From positions 1 through 43,607 of the forward strand of contig VGOZ01000023.1 in assembly GCA_016875715.1 (NCBI GenBank): DNA of 43,607 nt. Reading direction: 5' to 3'. Below the pieces are notes generated by a model that saw only the letters and a program-made list of their open reading frames with translations, was not told the DNA's origin and did no database searches. The stretch is from Chloroflexota bacterium. GTDB lineage: Bacteria > Chloroflexota > UBA6077 > FW602-bin22. The position numbers and the translations under genes were made by a program. Below are positions 23,469-32,693 of this stretch, one piece after another. Within the stretch, counting starts at the first letter, position 1, and each line of letters starts with the position of its first letter.

Positions 23469-24577
23469 GCTCGATCGGCGATCGCGAGCGCACGCCGTGC
23501 CACGGACAGAGCGCGCGCGGCGCGTTCGGTCAATCCCTGGTGGACGACGGTCTGCCACGGCATGGTGGCAGGAACCCGCTGCGGGACGCCCCACTGAAAG
23601 AGCGCGGTACCCCACGTGAGTCCTGCGCCGAAACCGCTCATGAGTATGTTATCGCCCGGGTGCAGACGTCCCCCTTCGATCGCCTCGGTCAACGCGATGG
23701 GAATGGAGGCGGCCGACGTGTTGCCGTACCGATCGAGGTTGATGAACACACGGTCGGAGGGCAGTTCGAGCGTGCGTACCGCAGCGTCGATGATCCGTCT
23801 ATTGGCTTGATGCGGAACGAAGAGGTCTACATCCTCAACGGTCAGGTGCGCCGCATCGAGAACCTCGCGCGTCGAGTCGACGATGATCTGCACCGCGAAG
23901 CGGAACACGGCCGGTCCATCCATCTGGATGTAGTGCGCTCCGCGAGCGAGCGTATCGTTGGTAGGCAGGCAGGCGGTACCACCTGCTGGGACGTGGAGCA
24001 GATCGGCGCCCGAACCGTCGGCGCGCAGGACCGAGGCGAAGAGGCCGGTCGGAAGGTCGCTCGCCTCGAGAAGCACCGCCCCGGCGCCGTCGCCGAACAG
24101 GATTGAGACTCGTCGATCTTTCCAGTCCATCCAGCGCGTGAGCGTATCTGCCCCGACCACGAGGATCCTGCGGTGAGTACCGGACGCGATCAGTCCGTTC
24201 GCGGTGACCAGCGCGTACATGAATCCCGCACAGGCCGCGTTCATGTCGACGGCCCCGGAGGATGTGGCGCCGAGCGCCTGCTGCACGATCGGCGCGGCGC
24301 CAGGAAGAAGACGATCGGCCGTGCAGGTCGCCACCAGGATGAGATCGATCCGTCGTGGATCGATGTCGGCGACGGCGATCGCCTGCCGTGCGGCCGCGAT
24401 CGCCAACGAGGTGGTCGTCTCCCCCTCTCCCGCGACGCGACGTTCGACGATGCCGGTGCGGGTCCGGATCCACTCGTCGCTCGTGTCGACCAGAGACTCG
24501 AACTCGCGATTGTGCATCGACCGCGCGGGTAACGCCTTGCCCCAACCGACGATCTGCGCGTATCGGCGGGGGCTCAC
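23465..24577 (-). CDS. fabH: 3-oxoacyl-ACP synthase III
   Basis: 370 residues, thiolase fold. Catalytic Cys in [11 protein letters not shown], His in PHQANRRI and Asn in YGNTSAAS. FabH condenses acetyl- or branched acyl-CoA with malonyl-ACP to start fatty acids, so it sets chain-start type. The body is normal, but about 40 extra residues (from GVPQRV to the end) extend past the usual C-terminus as an Ala/Arg-rich helix. It overlaps fabF by 4 bases. Confidence 0.96.
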   Translation of the reverse strand: MSPRRYAQIVGWGKALPARSMHNREFESLVDTSDEWIRTRTGIVERRVAGEGETTTSLAIAAARQAIAVADIDPRRIDLILVATCTADRLLPGAAPIVQQALGATSSGAVDMNAACAGFMYALVTANGLIASGTHRRILVVGADTLTRWMDWKDRRVSILFGDGAGAVLLEASDLPTGLFASVLRADGSGADLLHVPAGGTACLPTNDTLARGAHYIQMDGPAVFRFAVQIIVDSTREVLDAAHLTVEDVDLFVPHQANRRIIDAAVRTLELPSDRVFINLDRYGNTSAASIPIALTEAIEGGRLHPGDNILMSGFGAGLTWGTALFQWGVPQRVPATMPWQTVVHQGLTERAARALSVARRALAIADRA

Positions 24578-25830
24578 TCCTCGTACCGCCGGAAGACGAT
24601 GCTGGAGTTGTGCCCACCTAGCCCGAGCGAGTTCGACATCGCGACCCGCACTGGCCGCCGACGGGCCACCCCGGGGGCGTAGTCGAGGTCACAGTCGGGG
24701 TCCGGAACCTCCAGGTTGATGGTGGGTGGGATAACGCTCTCCACGATGGTCTTGACGCACACCAGCGCCTCGATCGCGCCGGCCGCACCCATCATGTGTC
24801 CGGTCATTGATTTGGTCGATGTGACGACCAGGTTGTCGGCGGCCGCGCCAAACACGTGCCGGATCGCGGAAGTCTCGAAACGATCGTTGAGGGGCGTGCC
24901 CGTCCCGTGGGCATTGATGTAGTCGACATCCTCTGGCCCGATCCCCGACCGTCGGAGCGCTCGCGCCATGGCGCGGCCGGCGCCCTCACCGTTGTCGGAC
25001 GGGGCGGCCAGGTGGTACGCGTCGTTTGTCGACCCGTACCCGAGCAGTTCGGCATAGATACGGGCCCCCCGGGCTCGCGCGTGGTCGAGATCCTCCAGGA
25101 TCATCATCGCGCAGCCCTCCGACATCACGAAACCCTGGCGCCGCGCGTCGAACGGTCGCGAGGCCTGGGCCGGGCAGGTGCTCTCGAGGCTCAGCGCACG
25201 CATGTTCGTGAACCCGGCGAGCACCAGCGGTACGATTGCGGCCTCCGTGCCGCCCGCGACCATCGCGACGGCATCTCCCCGTCGGATGGCTTCCGCCGCC
25301 TCGCCCAACGCATGACCACCGGTGGCACAGGCCGAGACCACGGCCATGTTGTGGCCTCGGACGCCGAAGGAGATCGCGATTTGGCCCGACGCCGTGTCGG
25401 GAATCAGGTTCTGGAGCACGAACGGTCCGACACGGTCGGGTCCCTTCGCAGCGAGCAACATCTGCCCGTCGATCAATGTGCGGATGCCGCCGACCGCGGT
25501 CCCGCAAACGCACCCGATGTCATCCATGTTCTCGGGAGTGATGGCCAGGCCGGAATCGGCCAGTGCTTCACCCGCAGCAGTCACCGCGAAATGCACGTTG
25601 CGGTCGATGCGACGCGCTTCTTTCGTGTCAATGATGGGCGACGGCTGGAAGTCCTTCACCTCGCCAGCGATCTTGACGGCGAACCCGTCGGAGTCGAACA
25701 ACGTGATCCAGTCGATGCCGGATCGGCCCGCTACCAGGCTCTCCCATGTTGCGGCGACGGTATTCCCCACCGGCGAAACCGCGCCAAGCCCGGTCACGAC
25801 GACACGGCGTCGTCCGCACAGTTCATTCAC
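24574..25830 (-). CDS. fabF: 3-oxoacyl-ACP synthase II
   Basis: 418 residues from GTG 25830. Thiolase-fold KAS II: RRVVVTGLGAVSPVG, catalytic Cys in SACATGGHA, His in NAHGTGTPLND and KSMTGHMMGAAG. It elongates acyl-ACP chains. An upstream TTG (25863) is in frame but lies in a small inverted repeat (ACGGC-ATT-GCCGT). The GTG, with AGAGG 12 bases ahead, gives a more normal N-terminus. It is the first gene of the fab cluster after a 104-base gap from rpsI. Confidence 0.95.
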   Translation of the reverse strand: MNELCGRRRVVVTGLGAVSPVGNTVAATWESLVAGRSGIDWITLFDSDGFAVKIAGEVKDFQPSPIIDTKEARRIDRNVHFAVTAAGEALADSGLAITPENMDDIGCVCGTAVGGIRTLIDGQMLLAAKGPDRVGPFVLQNLIPDTASGQIAISFGVRGHNMAVVSACATGGHALGEAAEAIRRGDAVAMVAGGTEAAIVPLVLAGFTNMRALSLESTCPAQASRPFDARRQGFVMSEGCAMMILEDLDHARARGARIYAELLGYGSTNDAYHLAAPSDNGEGAGRAMARALRRSGIGPEDVDYINAHGTGTPLNDRFETSAIRHVFGAAADNLVVTSTKSMTGHMMGAAGAIEALVCVKTIVESVIPPTINLEVPDPDCDLDYAPGVARRRPVRVAMSNSLGLGGHNSSIVFRRYEE

Positions 25831-25934
25831 TGCGAGTGATTGCCTCTCATCGGGGCACGGCAATGCCGTCCCACAGTCGCATGGATCAACACCGGCTCGC
25901 GCCGAGAGGTACGTAAGAGAAGTTGCCCCGCTTC

Positions 25935-26327
25935 CTAACGCTTGGTGTACTGAGGCGCCTTGCGTGCGCGCTTGAGCCCGTACTTCTTCCGCTCCTTCAC
26001 CCGCGCGTCACGCGTGAGGAGCCCCGCGCTTCGAAGTGCCGGGCGCAATTCGGCATCGGACTTGACGAGGGCGCGAGCGAGAGCGTGGGAGATTGCGCCC
26101 GCCTGACCGGCGATACCACCACCGGCGACCCGGCAGAGTACGGCAAAGCGCGCTCCGCCAACGGCTCGGAAGGGTTGTGTCGCCACGTACTGCAGGGTTG
26201 CCCGCGGAAGGGCGACGTTGAGCGGCCGCCCGTTGACCGTGATCTGGCCGTTTCCAGGCTGTAGCAGGACGCGCGCAACCGCGGTCTTCCGGCGTCCGAC
26301 CGCAATGATCTTCTCCCCGACTGCCAC
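25935..26327 (-). CDS. rpsI: Ribosomal protein S9
   Basis: 130 residues. GRRKTAVARVLLQPGNG at the N-terminus, GGGIAGQAGAISHALARAL and the terminal KARKAPQYTKR, whose basic tail reaches the decoding site and touches P-site tRNA. It follows rplM after 2 bases, the usual rplM-rpsI pair. It is the last ribosomal gene before the fatty-acid cluster. Confidence 0.98.
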   Translation of the reverse strand: MAVGEKIIAVGRRKTAVARVLLQPGNGQITVNGRPLNVALPRATLQYVATQPFRAVGGARFAVLCRVAGGGIAGQAGAISHALARALVKSDAELRPALRSAGLLTRDARVKERKKYGLKRARKAPQYTKR

Positions 26328-26329
26328 GT

Positions 26330-26791
26330 TCAGTTCTTCCCTTCAGTTGTCTGCTGGACCGAGACCTCCGTCCAGGGTCGCGGCTGCTGAGACAGATGTG
26401 GATGGCTCGCCCCGGCATAGACGTGGAGCTTGCGGTACATCTGCCGCCCCAGCGCGTTCTTCGGCAACATACCCTTGATCGCGTGCTCCAGCACCCGCTC
26501 AGGGAACGTGGACCGCACGGCCGCAAGATTGCGGGTTCGGAGCGATCCCAGGTAGCCGGAGTGGGTGCGATACTGCTTGTCCGACTCCTTCGCCCCTGTG
26601 ACGCGAATGCCTGATGCGTTGACGATCACCACGTGATCGCCGACATCCAGATGCGGGCTGAAGATGGTCTTGTGTTTCCCGCGCAACAGGTTCGCGACCT
26701 GGCTCGCCAGACGACCGAGCACCTGACCCTGCGCATCCAAGACGTACCAGTCTCGCTCGATGTCGGCCTCTTTGACGGCGTAGGTCTTCAT
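26330..26791 (-). CDS. rplM: Ribosomal protein L13
   Basis: 153 residues from ATG 26791 (MKTYAVKEADIERDWYVLDA). Recognised by LGRLASQVANLLRGKHK, GDHVVIVNA, KGMLPKNALGRQMYRKLHVYAG. Early-assembly large-subunit protein. Its ATG overlaps the truA stop (ATGA), so the two are translationally coupled. The longer open frame to 26824 is not needed. Confidence 0.98.
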   Translation of the reverse strand: MKTYAVKEADIERDWYVLDAQGQVLGRLASQVANLLRGKHKTIFSPHLDVGDHVVIVNASGIRVTGAKESDKQYRTHSGYLGSLRTRNLAAVRSTFPERVLEHAIKGMLPKNALGRQMYRKLHVYAGASHPHLSQQPRPWTEVSVQQTTEGKN

Positions 26792-27522
26792 TGACGCTCT
26801 CCAAAGTGTACTCGTACGAGGCAAAGTCCGTGCGGCGGCGCGGTTGGACCGGCTGCCGAGCGGTCTCGGCGCTCGAGAACATCGCGGATGCTGTCCGCAT
26901 CGGCAGTGCCACGCCCGATCGGAACGATTGTTCCAACGATATTGCGGACCATGTGCGGCAAGAATGCGTTCGCGGCGATCTCGACAACGATGTGTCCATC
27001 GTCACGTCGGCAGTAGGCCGACGTGATCGTCCGCACCGTCGAACGCCGTGGTCCGGCCGACCGACCGCTGAAGCTGCTGAAGTCATGCGTCCCGATGAGG
27101 TGGCGCAGCGCCCGGTCCATTGCTTCGACGTCCAGAATTCCGGCGACGTGCCAGACGTACTGTCGGCCGATGGCTGTCCGAGTGGGACCGTCCCGCAGCG
27201 TATACCGATACACCCGTGTGATGGCCCGATAGCGCGGATTGAACGGTCCGTCGTAGTGCCACGCCTCGCGCGCCGCAATGGTTGGGGGCAACAAGTCGTT
27301 CAGCGCCCGAACCCAGATTTCCGGGCTCAGATCCCGCGCCGTTGTGAAACTGATGACCTGAGCCATGGCGTGAACTCCCGCGTCGGTGCGGCCCGCAACG
27401 ACCACGGTTACGGGCCGCCCTTCAATGCGGCCTGCGGCGGTCTCGATCGCTTCCTGAACTGTCATCTGATTGCGCTGTCGCTGAAACCCGGAAAAGTCCG
27501 TGCCGTCGTACTCGATGGTCAC
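26788..27522 (-). CDS. truA: tRNA pseudouridine synthase A
   Basis: 244 residues. Makes pseudouridine at positions 38-40 of tRNA anticodon arms. IEYDGTDFSGFQRQ, the catalytic Asp in GRTDAGVHA, NPRYRAITRVYRYTL and FLPHMVRNIVG are all present. The start is GTG, giving a slightly short N-terminus before the first strand. It sits between rplQ and rplM, its common location. Confidence 0.97.
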   Translation of the reverse strand: MTIEYDGTDFSGFQRQRNQMTVQEAIETAAGRIEGRPVTVVVAGRTDAGVHAMAQVISFTTARDLSPEIWVRALNDLLPPTIAAREAWHYDGPFNPRYRAITRVYRYTLRDGPTRTAIGRQYVWHVAGILDVEAMDRALRHLIGTHDFSSFSGRSAGPRRSTVRTITSAYCRRDDGHIVVEIAANAFLPHMVRNIVGTIVPIGRGTADADSIRDVLERRDRSAAGPTAPPHGLCLVRVHFGERQ

Positions 27523-27548
27523 GACGAGCGACCGCGTGTGATCCCCCG

Positions 27549-27902
27549 CTAGTCGACCAGCTCGATGAGCGCCATCTCGGCACTATCGCCGAGCCGCCGA
27601 CCTAGCCGGGTGATCCGGGTGTAGCCGCCTGGCCGATCGGAGAATCGTGGCCCGAGAACGTGGATCGCCTTGTTGACGGTCTCCTCCCCGTACAGTCGAG
27701 CGAGCAACTGCCGTCGGGAGTGCAGATCGCCGCGGCGGGCGATAGTGATCAGGCGCTCGGCGATGGGACGGATCTCCTTCGCCTTGGGCAGCGTCGTCTG
27801 GATACTCTCGCGTTCGAACAGGCTCGTGACGAGCCCACGATAGAGCGCACGCCGCTCGCCACTCGGCCTTGAAAAGGCGCGGCCACTTCGACCGTGTCGC
27901 AC
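27549..27902 (-). CDS. rplQ: Ribosomal protein L17
   Basis: 117 residues. MRHGRSGRAFSRPSGERRAL, LVTSLFERESIQTTLPKAKE and GGYTRITRLGRRLGDSAEMALIEL identify L17, which lies near the exit tunnel. It follows rpoA by 9 bases, standard for the alpha operon. Length and ends are normal. Confidence 0.98.
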   Translation of the reverse strand: MRHGRSGRAFSRPSGERRALYRGLVTSLFERESIQTTLPKAKEIRPIAERLITIARRGDLHSRRQLLARLYGEETVNKAIHVLGPRFSDRPGGYTRITRLGRRLGDSAEMALIELVD

Positions 27903-27911
27903 TGTTCGCTC

Positions 27912-29213
27912 CTATCGTCGCCGCGACACGCGGGGAGGCCGCCCCTCGGGCTCGTCTTCGGCTTCCTCATCCTCGAACTCTTCGAAGGTATGCGCGTCGT
28001 AGTCGGGGCTGACATCTTCTTCTTCGACAGCGACCGCGGGGGCTGGGGTGGGACGGTACCGAGGTGCGCCACGACGCGCCGCCGATGGCGATCGGGTGAA
28101 ATCCTCGAGTTCCTCATCATCTGACACCGTCAGCGGACGCGGTCGGACTGTGTCAAAGCGCGGAGAGGCATCGACCGACTCGGCGGCTGCGCCCGGCTCG
28201 GACTCCTCATCGGCGCTCTCATCCGGCCACGCCTGGCCCTCCGGAGCAACGACGCTCGTGGCGAGTGAACCGGCAAGCCGCGAATTCTCGAGGAATCCCC
28301 GCTCGGCCAATCGCTCGACGAGTTCGTCCAGTGACTTCTTGCCGAAGTTGCGGACTCCGAGCAGGTCATCTTCGGTCATCTCGAGGACCTGGCCGACCTT
28401 GGTGAGACCGGCTCGCTTGAGGCAGTTGTACGCCCGAACTGTCAGTTCGAGATCCTCAATCGGTACGTCGAAGAGCTTCTGCGATATCGTGTGGGCAGGC
28501 ACGGCCTGCTTCTCGAACCGTGCCGTTGGCTGGGCAACGAGCTCAGTGAGCAGTTCGAAATGCCGAATCAGGATCTGGGCGCTCTGAGCCACCGCGTCGT
28601 CCGGGCTTGTCGTGCCGTCGGTCCACACTTCCAGGACCAGGCGCTCAAAGTCCGTCGCACTTCCCACGCGGACTGGCTCGACCGCGTAGTTGACGCGGCG
28701 GGTCGGCGTGAACACGGCATCGACCGGAATGACGCCAATCGCGGACCCGTCGCGCTGCTCCGCAGGGATGTACCCCTTGCCGCGCTCGGCGACCATCTCG
28801 ATCACCAGGCTGGCGTCCTCACCATCGAGTTGTGCCAGGTGCAGTTCTGGATTCACGATCTCAATATCTGGCGGGGCGATGATGTCCGCGGCGAGAACCT
28901 CCCCCGTTCCGCGCGCCTCGATGCGCAGTGTGACAGGTCTATCGGAGAACGAGCGAAGGCGTAGTTGTTTGAGATTGAGGATGAGCTCCGTCGTGTCCTC
29001 CTTGACCCCGGGGAGGGCGGAGAACTCGTGAAAGGCGCCCTCAATCTTGATCGACGTGACGGCGGCGCCAGGTAGAGAGGACAGCAGAACCCGACGAACC
29101 GCATTGCCCAGTGTCATGCCGAATCCGGGATCGAGTGGCTCGACGTGATACTTGCCGTAGTTTCCGTCTGTCGAAACGTTCTCGATCTTCGGGAGAGTCA
29201 TTTCTGTCAGCAA
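27912..29213 (-). CDS. rpoA: DNA-directed RNA polymerase alpha subunit with long acidic C-terminal tail
   Basis: 433 residues, against about 315-330 normally. The N-terminal dimerisation domain (residues 1-230) contains GFGMTLGNAVRRVLLSSLPG and GYIPAEQRD. The C-terminal domain (about 245-307, LELTVRAYNCLKRAG, NFGKKSLDEL) binds promoter DNA and activators. After it comes a 126-residue tail (308-433, coded by 27912-28292), rich in Glu, Asp, Pro and Ala with Arg patches, probably disordered. The TTG start at 29213 is favoured because AGGAGG lies 10 bases upstream; an ATG four codons later is 22 bases from that site. Confidence 0.97.
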   Translation of the reverse strand: MLTEMTLPKIENVSTDGNYGKYHVEPLDPGFGMTLGNAVRRVLLSSLPGAAVTSIKIEGAFHEFSALPGVKEDTTELILNLKQLRLRSFSDRPVTLRIEARGTGEVLAADIIAPPDIEIVNPELHLAQLDGEDASLVIEMVAERGKGYIPAEQRDGSAIGVIPVDAVFTPTRRVNYAVEPVRVGSATDFERLVLEVWTDGTTSPDDAVAQSAQILIRHFELLTELVAQPTARFEKQAVPAHTISQKLFDVPIEDLELTVRAYNCLKRAGLTKVGQVLEMTEDDLLGVRNFGKKSLDELVERLAERGFLENSRLAGSLATSVVAPEGQAWPDESADEESEPGAAAESVDASPRFDTVRPRPLTVSDDEELEDFTRSPSAARRGAPRYRPTPAPAVAVEEEDVSPDYDAHTFEEFEDEEAEDEPEGRPPRVSRRR

Positions 29214-29283
29214 CTTTGGTCAGCCTCCTGCGGCTCTAGGGCCGCGACGCGCGGTCGCAAATCGGTGCGCATTGCCCTCGGGA

Positions 29284-29910
29284 CTAGCGTGAATAGAACT
29301 CGACGATCAGTTGCTCCTGCAGACTGGTATCGATCTCCGAGCGCTGCGGGGTAGTCAGCACTCGGGCGCCTGCTTCTTCGACGTTGACGGACAGCCACGC
29401 CGGAATCGCCCGCCGCCCGATCTGCTCGAGCGCTGTCTTGAAGTGATCCATCGCGCGGCTCGACTCGCGGATGCCGATGACATCTCCCACGGCGACGAGC
29501 GCCGAGGGGATGTCTGTCTTGTGCCCGTTCAATGTGATGTGCCCGTGTGTGACAAGTTGCCGCGCCTGAGCCCGGGAATCGGCGAACCCGAGGCGATACA
29601 CCACGTTATCCAGCCGCATCTCGAGAATGCGGAGAAGGTTCTCGCCCGTTTGACCCGGTCGCCGATCGGCCTCCGCGAAATGGCGCCGGAACTGCCGTTC
29701 GAGCACCCCATAGGTGTGTCGCGCCTTCTGCTTCTCACGCAGCTGGACCGAATACTCGGAGACCTTCCTACGTCGGGTCGACTGCATGCCCGGAGGGGCC
29801 GGGCGGCGCTCGACGCCACACTTCGGCGTATAGCAGCGATCGCCCTTGAGGAAGAGCTTGACGCCTTCCCGACGGCAGAGCTTACAGACCGCGTCAACGT
29901 ATCGTGCCAC
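29284..29910 (-). CDS. rpsD: Ribosomal protein S4 (zinc form)
   Basis: 208 residues, GTG start. The N-terminus has a zinc ribbon of the C+ type: Cys9, Cys12, Cys26 and Cys31 (CKLC and CYTPKC). [20 protein letters not shown] and [13 protein letters not shown] form the S4 RNA-binding domain. S4 starts assembly of the small subunit and in many bacteria represses the alpha operon. It lies between rpsK and rpoA as usual. Confidence 0.98.
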   Translation of the reverse strand: MARYVDAVCKLCRREGVKLFLKGDRCYTPKCGVERRPAPPGMQSTRRRKVSEYSVQLREKQKARHTYGVLERQFRRHFAEADRRPGQTGENLLRILEMRLDNVVYRLGFADSRAQARQLVTHGHITLNGHKTDIPSALVAVGDVIGIRESSRAMDHFKTALEQIGRRAIPAWLSVNVEEAGARVLTTPQRSEIDTSLQEQLIVEFYSR

Positions 29911-29926
29911 TCTAAAGTAACCCTGC

Positions 29927-30331
29927 CTACACGCGCCGCCGCTTCGGTGGGCGGCAGCCGTTATGCGGAATCGGTGTCACATCGGTGATCGAACTGATGA
30001 ATAGACCGGCGGCCTGCAGCGATCGGATCGCCGCCTCACGACCGGAGCCAGGTCCCTTGACAAAGACCTCGACCTGACGGAGCCCGTGCTCCATTGCCCG
30101 CCGGGCGGCGGCCTCCGCGGCCATCCCTGCGGCGTACGGAGTGGACTTCCGCGAACCCTTGAAGCCGGCGGCGCCGGAGCTCGACCAGGAGAGAACACCG
30201 CCCGTCGGATCGGTGAGGGTGACCATCGTATTGTTGAACGTCGACTGGATGTACGCACGCCCGCGCGGGACGGACTTGCGCTCGCGTCGACGTCCACGGA
30301 CGGGCTTCTTCTTGGTCGTTTGTTGTGCCAT
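29927..30331 (-). CDS. rpsK: Ribosomal protein S11
   Basis: 134 residues. Basic N-terminal tail ([13 protein letters not shown]), then [36 protein letters not shown] and the C-terminal [20 protein letters not shown]. It forms part of the platform near the mRNA exit. It is 89 bases after rpsM, a wider gap than its neighbours. Confidence 0.98.
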   Translation of the reverse strand: MAQQTTKKKPVRGRRRERKSVPRGRAYIQSTFNNTMVTLTDPTGGVLSWSSSGAAGFKGSRKSTPYAAGMAAEAAARRAMEHGLRQVEVFVKGPGSGREAAIRSLQAAGLFISSITDVTPIPHNGCRPPKRRRV

Positions 30332-30420
30332 CTACCTCGATCCACCTCGTTGCGCCATCGGGCGCATCACGCTGCGATTGGTCACCGAGAACCGCTCCCT
30401 GCTGGTTCCGGCACCGAGAA

Positions 30421-30804
30421 CTACTTCTTCGCGGCTGCCTTCCGCTTGCCCGCGACCGTCTTGCGCGGGCCCTTGCGCGTACGGGCATTCGTCCGGGTAC
30501 GCTGGCCGCGCACCGGCAGCCCCCGACGATGACGCAACCCCCGGTAGCACCCGATCTCGATCAATCTCTTGATATTCAGATTGATCTCGCGTCGCAGATC
30601 GCCCTCGACGCGATACTCGCGATCGATGACATCCCGTATGCGAGCGATCTCGTCTTCGGCCAGATCGCGCACCCGCGATGCAGGGTTGACCCGTGCCGTG
30701 TCGCAAATGCGCGCCGCGTACGTCGCCCCGATTCCATAGATGTACCGGAGCGCGATCCGTACGTGCTTGTCGCGCGGGATGTCGACTCCGGCAATACGCG
30801 CCAT
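30421..30804 (-). CDS. rpsM: Ribosomal protein S13
   Basis: 127 residues. [26 protein letters not shown], then [22 protein letters not shown] identify S13, which contacts the large subunit and P-site tRNA from the small-subunit head. The C-terminus is Lys-rich (KRKAAAKK). It follows rpmJ by 9 bases in the alpha operon. Confidence 0.98.
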   Translation of the reverse strand: MARIAGVDIPRDKHVRIALRYIYGIGATYAARICDTARVNPASRVRDLAEDEIARIRDVIDREYRVEGDLRREINLNIKRLIEIGCYRGLRHRRGLPVRGQRTRTNARTRKGPRKTVAGKRKAAAKK

Positions 30805-30813
30805 GCGCTCTCT

Positions 30814-30927
30814 CTACCCCTGTTTCTGCTTATGCTTGGGATTGCTGCAGATCACCATGACGTTGCCGTGCCGAACGATCACGCGACACTTGTCGCAGCG
30901 CGGCTTGACAGACGCCCGGATCTTCAC
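30814..30927 (-). CDS. rpmJ: Ribosomal protein L36 (zinc form)
   Basis: 37 residues, GTG start, opening [14 protein letters not shown]. The zinc-binding set Cys11, Cys14, Cys27 and His32 is intact, so this is the C+ form. It ends KHKQKQG. L36 is the smallest large-subunit protein and lies here between infA and rpsM, its classic place. It is the first gene after the promoter at 30981-31010. Confidence 0.96.
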   Translation of the reverse strand: MKIRASVKPRCDKCRVIVRHGNVMVICSNPKHKQKQG

Positions 30928-30980
30928 GTCAGTACTCCGTGGGCGCGGCAAACACCCGTGCCCGTGACACTCGAACTTCA

Positions 30981-31010
30981 AGTGTAGTTCGCTGCGCGGA
31001 GGAAGGTCAA
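30981..31010 (-). promoter_or_regulatory. Sigma-70-type promoter for the alpha operon
   Basis: In the 117-base gap between infA and rpmJ, the minus strand reads TTGACC (31010-31005), 18 bases, TACACT (30986-30981). This matches the -35 at 5 of 6 and the -10 at 4 of 6. Transcription from about 30974 would give a leader of some 47 bases before rpmJ and drive rpmJ-rpsM-rpsK-rpsD-rpoA-rplQ apart from the spc genes. Confidence 0.6.
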
Positions 31011-31044
31011 CCGAGATGTCTGCGTTTCCGCCCGCGTACCAGCC

Positions 31045-31263
31045 TCAGATCTGCGCCGAAACCCGTCGGACGATGCGCCCGCGCGACCGATCGTAGGCGG
31101 TCAACTCGACCTCGACGAGATCACCCGGCAGCGCTCGGACGTACGTCAGGCGCATCGCTCGCCCGATGTGCGCGATGACCGTCGAACCGTCCTCGAACTG
31201 GACGCGGTACAGCGCTCGCGGCAGCGCCTCGAGGATCCTTCCCGTTCGAGATTCCGACGTCAC
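31045..31263 (-). CDS. infA: Translation initiation factor IF-1
   Basis: 72 residues, the family's normal length. OB fold: GRILEALPRALYRVQFEDG, VIAHIGRAMRLTYVRALPGD and YDRSRGRIVRR. IF-1 blocks the A site during initiation. The GTG at 31263 overlaps the map stop (GTGA) and gives the standard length; the longer frame upstream is inside map. Confidence 0.97.
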   Translation of the reverse strand: MTSESRTGRILEALPRALYRVQFEDGSTVIAHIGRAMRLTYVRALPGDLVEVELTAYDRSRGRIVRRVSAQI

Positions 31264-32015
31264 GACGGTGGTTTCGTGAGGATTTCGGGAGAACCCATCG
31301 CGATCGCGACCGTGTGTTCGAAGTGCGCCGCCAGCGAACCATCCGCGGTCACGACCGTCCATCCATCCTCGTGGACTTGGGTCTGCCCCGACCCCAGGGC
31401 GAGCATCGGTTCGATCGCAAGCGTCATTCCGGGTCGCAGGAGCGGACCGCGCCCGGCTGCACCGAAATTCGGAACCGGCGGTGCTTCGTGGAGACGTTGT
31501 CCGATTCCGTGACCGACGTACTCGCGAACGACACCAAGCGTCCTCGCCACGGCATAGCTCTCAATCGCGTCGGAGATATCTCCGACGCGACCGCCGGCCA
31601 GTGCCCGCCCGATGCCGCGATCCAGCGCCGCTCGACCGCAGTCCAGCAGGCGCTGTGCCTCCGTGGTGACACGGCCGACAGGCAGAGTGACCGCGGCATC
31701 GGCGTACCAAGTGTCGATCAGCGCACCGAAGTCGAGCGAAACAATATCTCCCTCATCCAGCACACGTTCGGACGGGATTCCGTGGATGACCTCGTCGTTG
31801 GTCGAGACACAGATCGAGGCGGGGAATCCGTACAGCCCCTTGAACGCCGCCGTCGCGCCAAGCCGGGCGACGGTCTGCGCGGCGATCTCGTCCAACGCCC
31901 GCGTGGCGAGCCCGGGCCGGAGTTCCCGCTCGACAGCCTCTAGCACCTGGGCCACGACGATTCCCGCGCGGCGCATCGCCGCGATCTCATCGCGCGACTT
32001 GACTGTCACCACCAT
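31260..32015 (-). CDS. map: Methionine aminopeptidase type I
   Basis: 251 residues. Removes the N-terminal Met from new proteins. The five metal ligands are visible: Asp in SLDFGA, Asp in WYADAAVT, His in GHGIG, Glu in AIEPML and Glu in HFEHTVAI. No N-terminal zinc finger, so this is the short type Ia form. It lies four bases after adk and overlaps infA by 4 bases. Confidence 0.98.
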   Translation of the reverse strand: MVVTVKSRDEIAAMRRAGIVVAQVLEAVERELRPGLATRALDEIAAQTVARLGATAAFKGLYGFPASICVSTNDEVIHGIPSERVLDEGDIVSLDFGALIDTWYADAAVTLPVGRVTTEAQRLLDCGRAALDRGIGRALAGGRVGDISDAIESYAVARTLGVVREYVGHGIGQRLHEAPPVPNFGAAGRGPLLRPGMTLAIEPMLALGSGQTQVHEDGWTVVTADGSLAAHFEHTVAIAMGSPEILTKPPS

Positions 32016-32019
32016 CGCG

Positions 32020-32679
32020 TCAGAAGCTGCCCTTGGTCATGCCGAGGGCAGCGAACATGTCGCGCGTGACTCCCTCGGGAGGCTGCCCGCCGTCGATGAT
32101 CGAAAGGACCCCGGCTTCGTCGTAGTAGGTGATGAGCGGTTCAGTGTTCTCGTGGTACATGCGTAGCCGCGTCCGAACCGTCTCCGGCTGATCGTCGACG
32201 CGTCTCACCAACGTTGCACCGCACCGATCGCACAATCCCTGTCTTCGAGGCGGCGCGATCCGATCGTGATAAGTCGTCTGGCAACTCGGGCACATCGAGC
32301 GACCGGCGAGCCGTTCGACCAGCGCCTCTGTATCGACATTCAGGTCGATGACCCGATCGAGGTGCTGTCCGCGGCGCGCGAGAATGCGATCCAGTTCCTC
32401 GGCCTGGCGGACCGTTCGGGGAAACCCATCCAGGACGTGCCCGTCGCGTGCGTCCGCCGCCCTCAGCCGTCGTTGCAGGAGGGCGATCGTGGTCTCGTCC
32501 GGAACGAACTGTCCCGCATCCATATATGCGGCGACGCTGCGACCGAGCGCCGAGCCCGAGGCCATCTCCTCGCGGAAGAGATCGCCCGTGGAGATGCGTG
32601 GCACTCCCAGCGACTCAGCGAGCAGGCGGGCCTGGGTGCCCTTGCCCGCTCCCGGAGGCCCGAGGAGGATCACGAACAT
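32020..32679 (-). CDS. adk: Adenylate kinase (zinc LID form)
   Basis: 219 residues. Interconverts ATP and AMP with two ADP. P-loop GPPGAGKGTQ, TGDLFRE and DGFPRTVRQAEE. The LID has four cysteines (CPSC and CDRC) that bind zinc. RBS GGGGGA lies just ahead of the ATG. It sits between secY and map, its usual spc-operon place. Confidence 0.98.
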   Translation of the reverse strand: MFVILLGPPGAGKGTQARLLAESLGVPRISTGDLFREEMASGSALGRSVAAYMDAGQFVPDETTIALLQRRLRAADARDGHVLDGFPRTVRQAEELDRILARRGQHLDRVIDLNVDTEALVERLAGRSMCPSCQTTYHDRIAPPRRQGLCDRCGATLVRRVDDQPETVRTRLRMYHENTEPLITYYDEAGVLSIIDGGQPPEGVTRDMFAALGMTKGSF

Positions 32680-32693
32680 CTCGCGTCCCCCGT

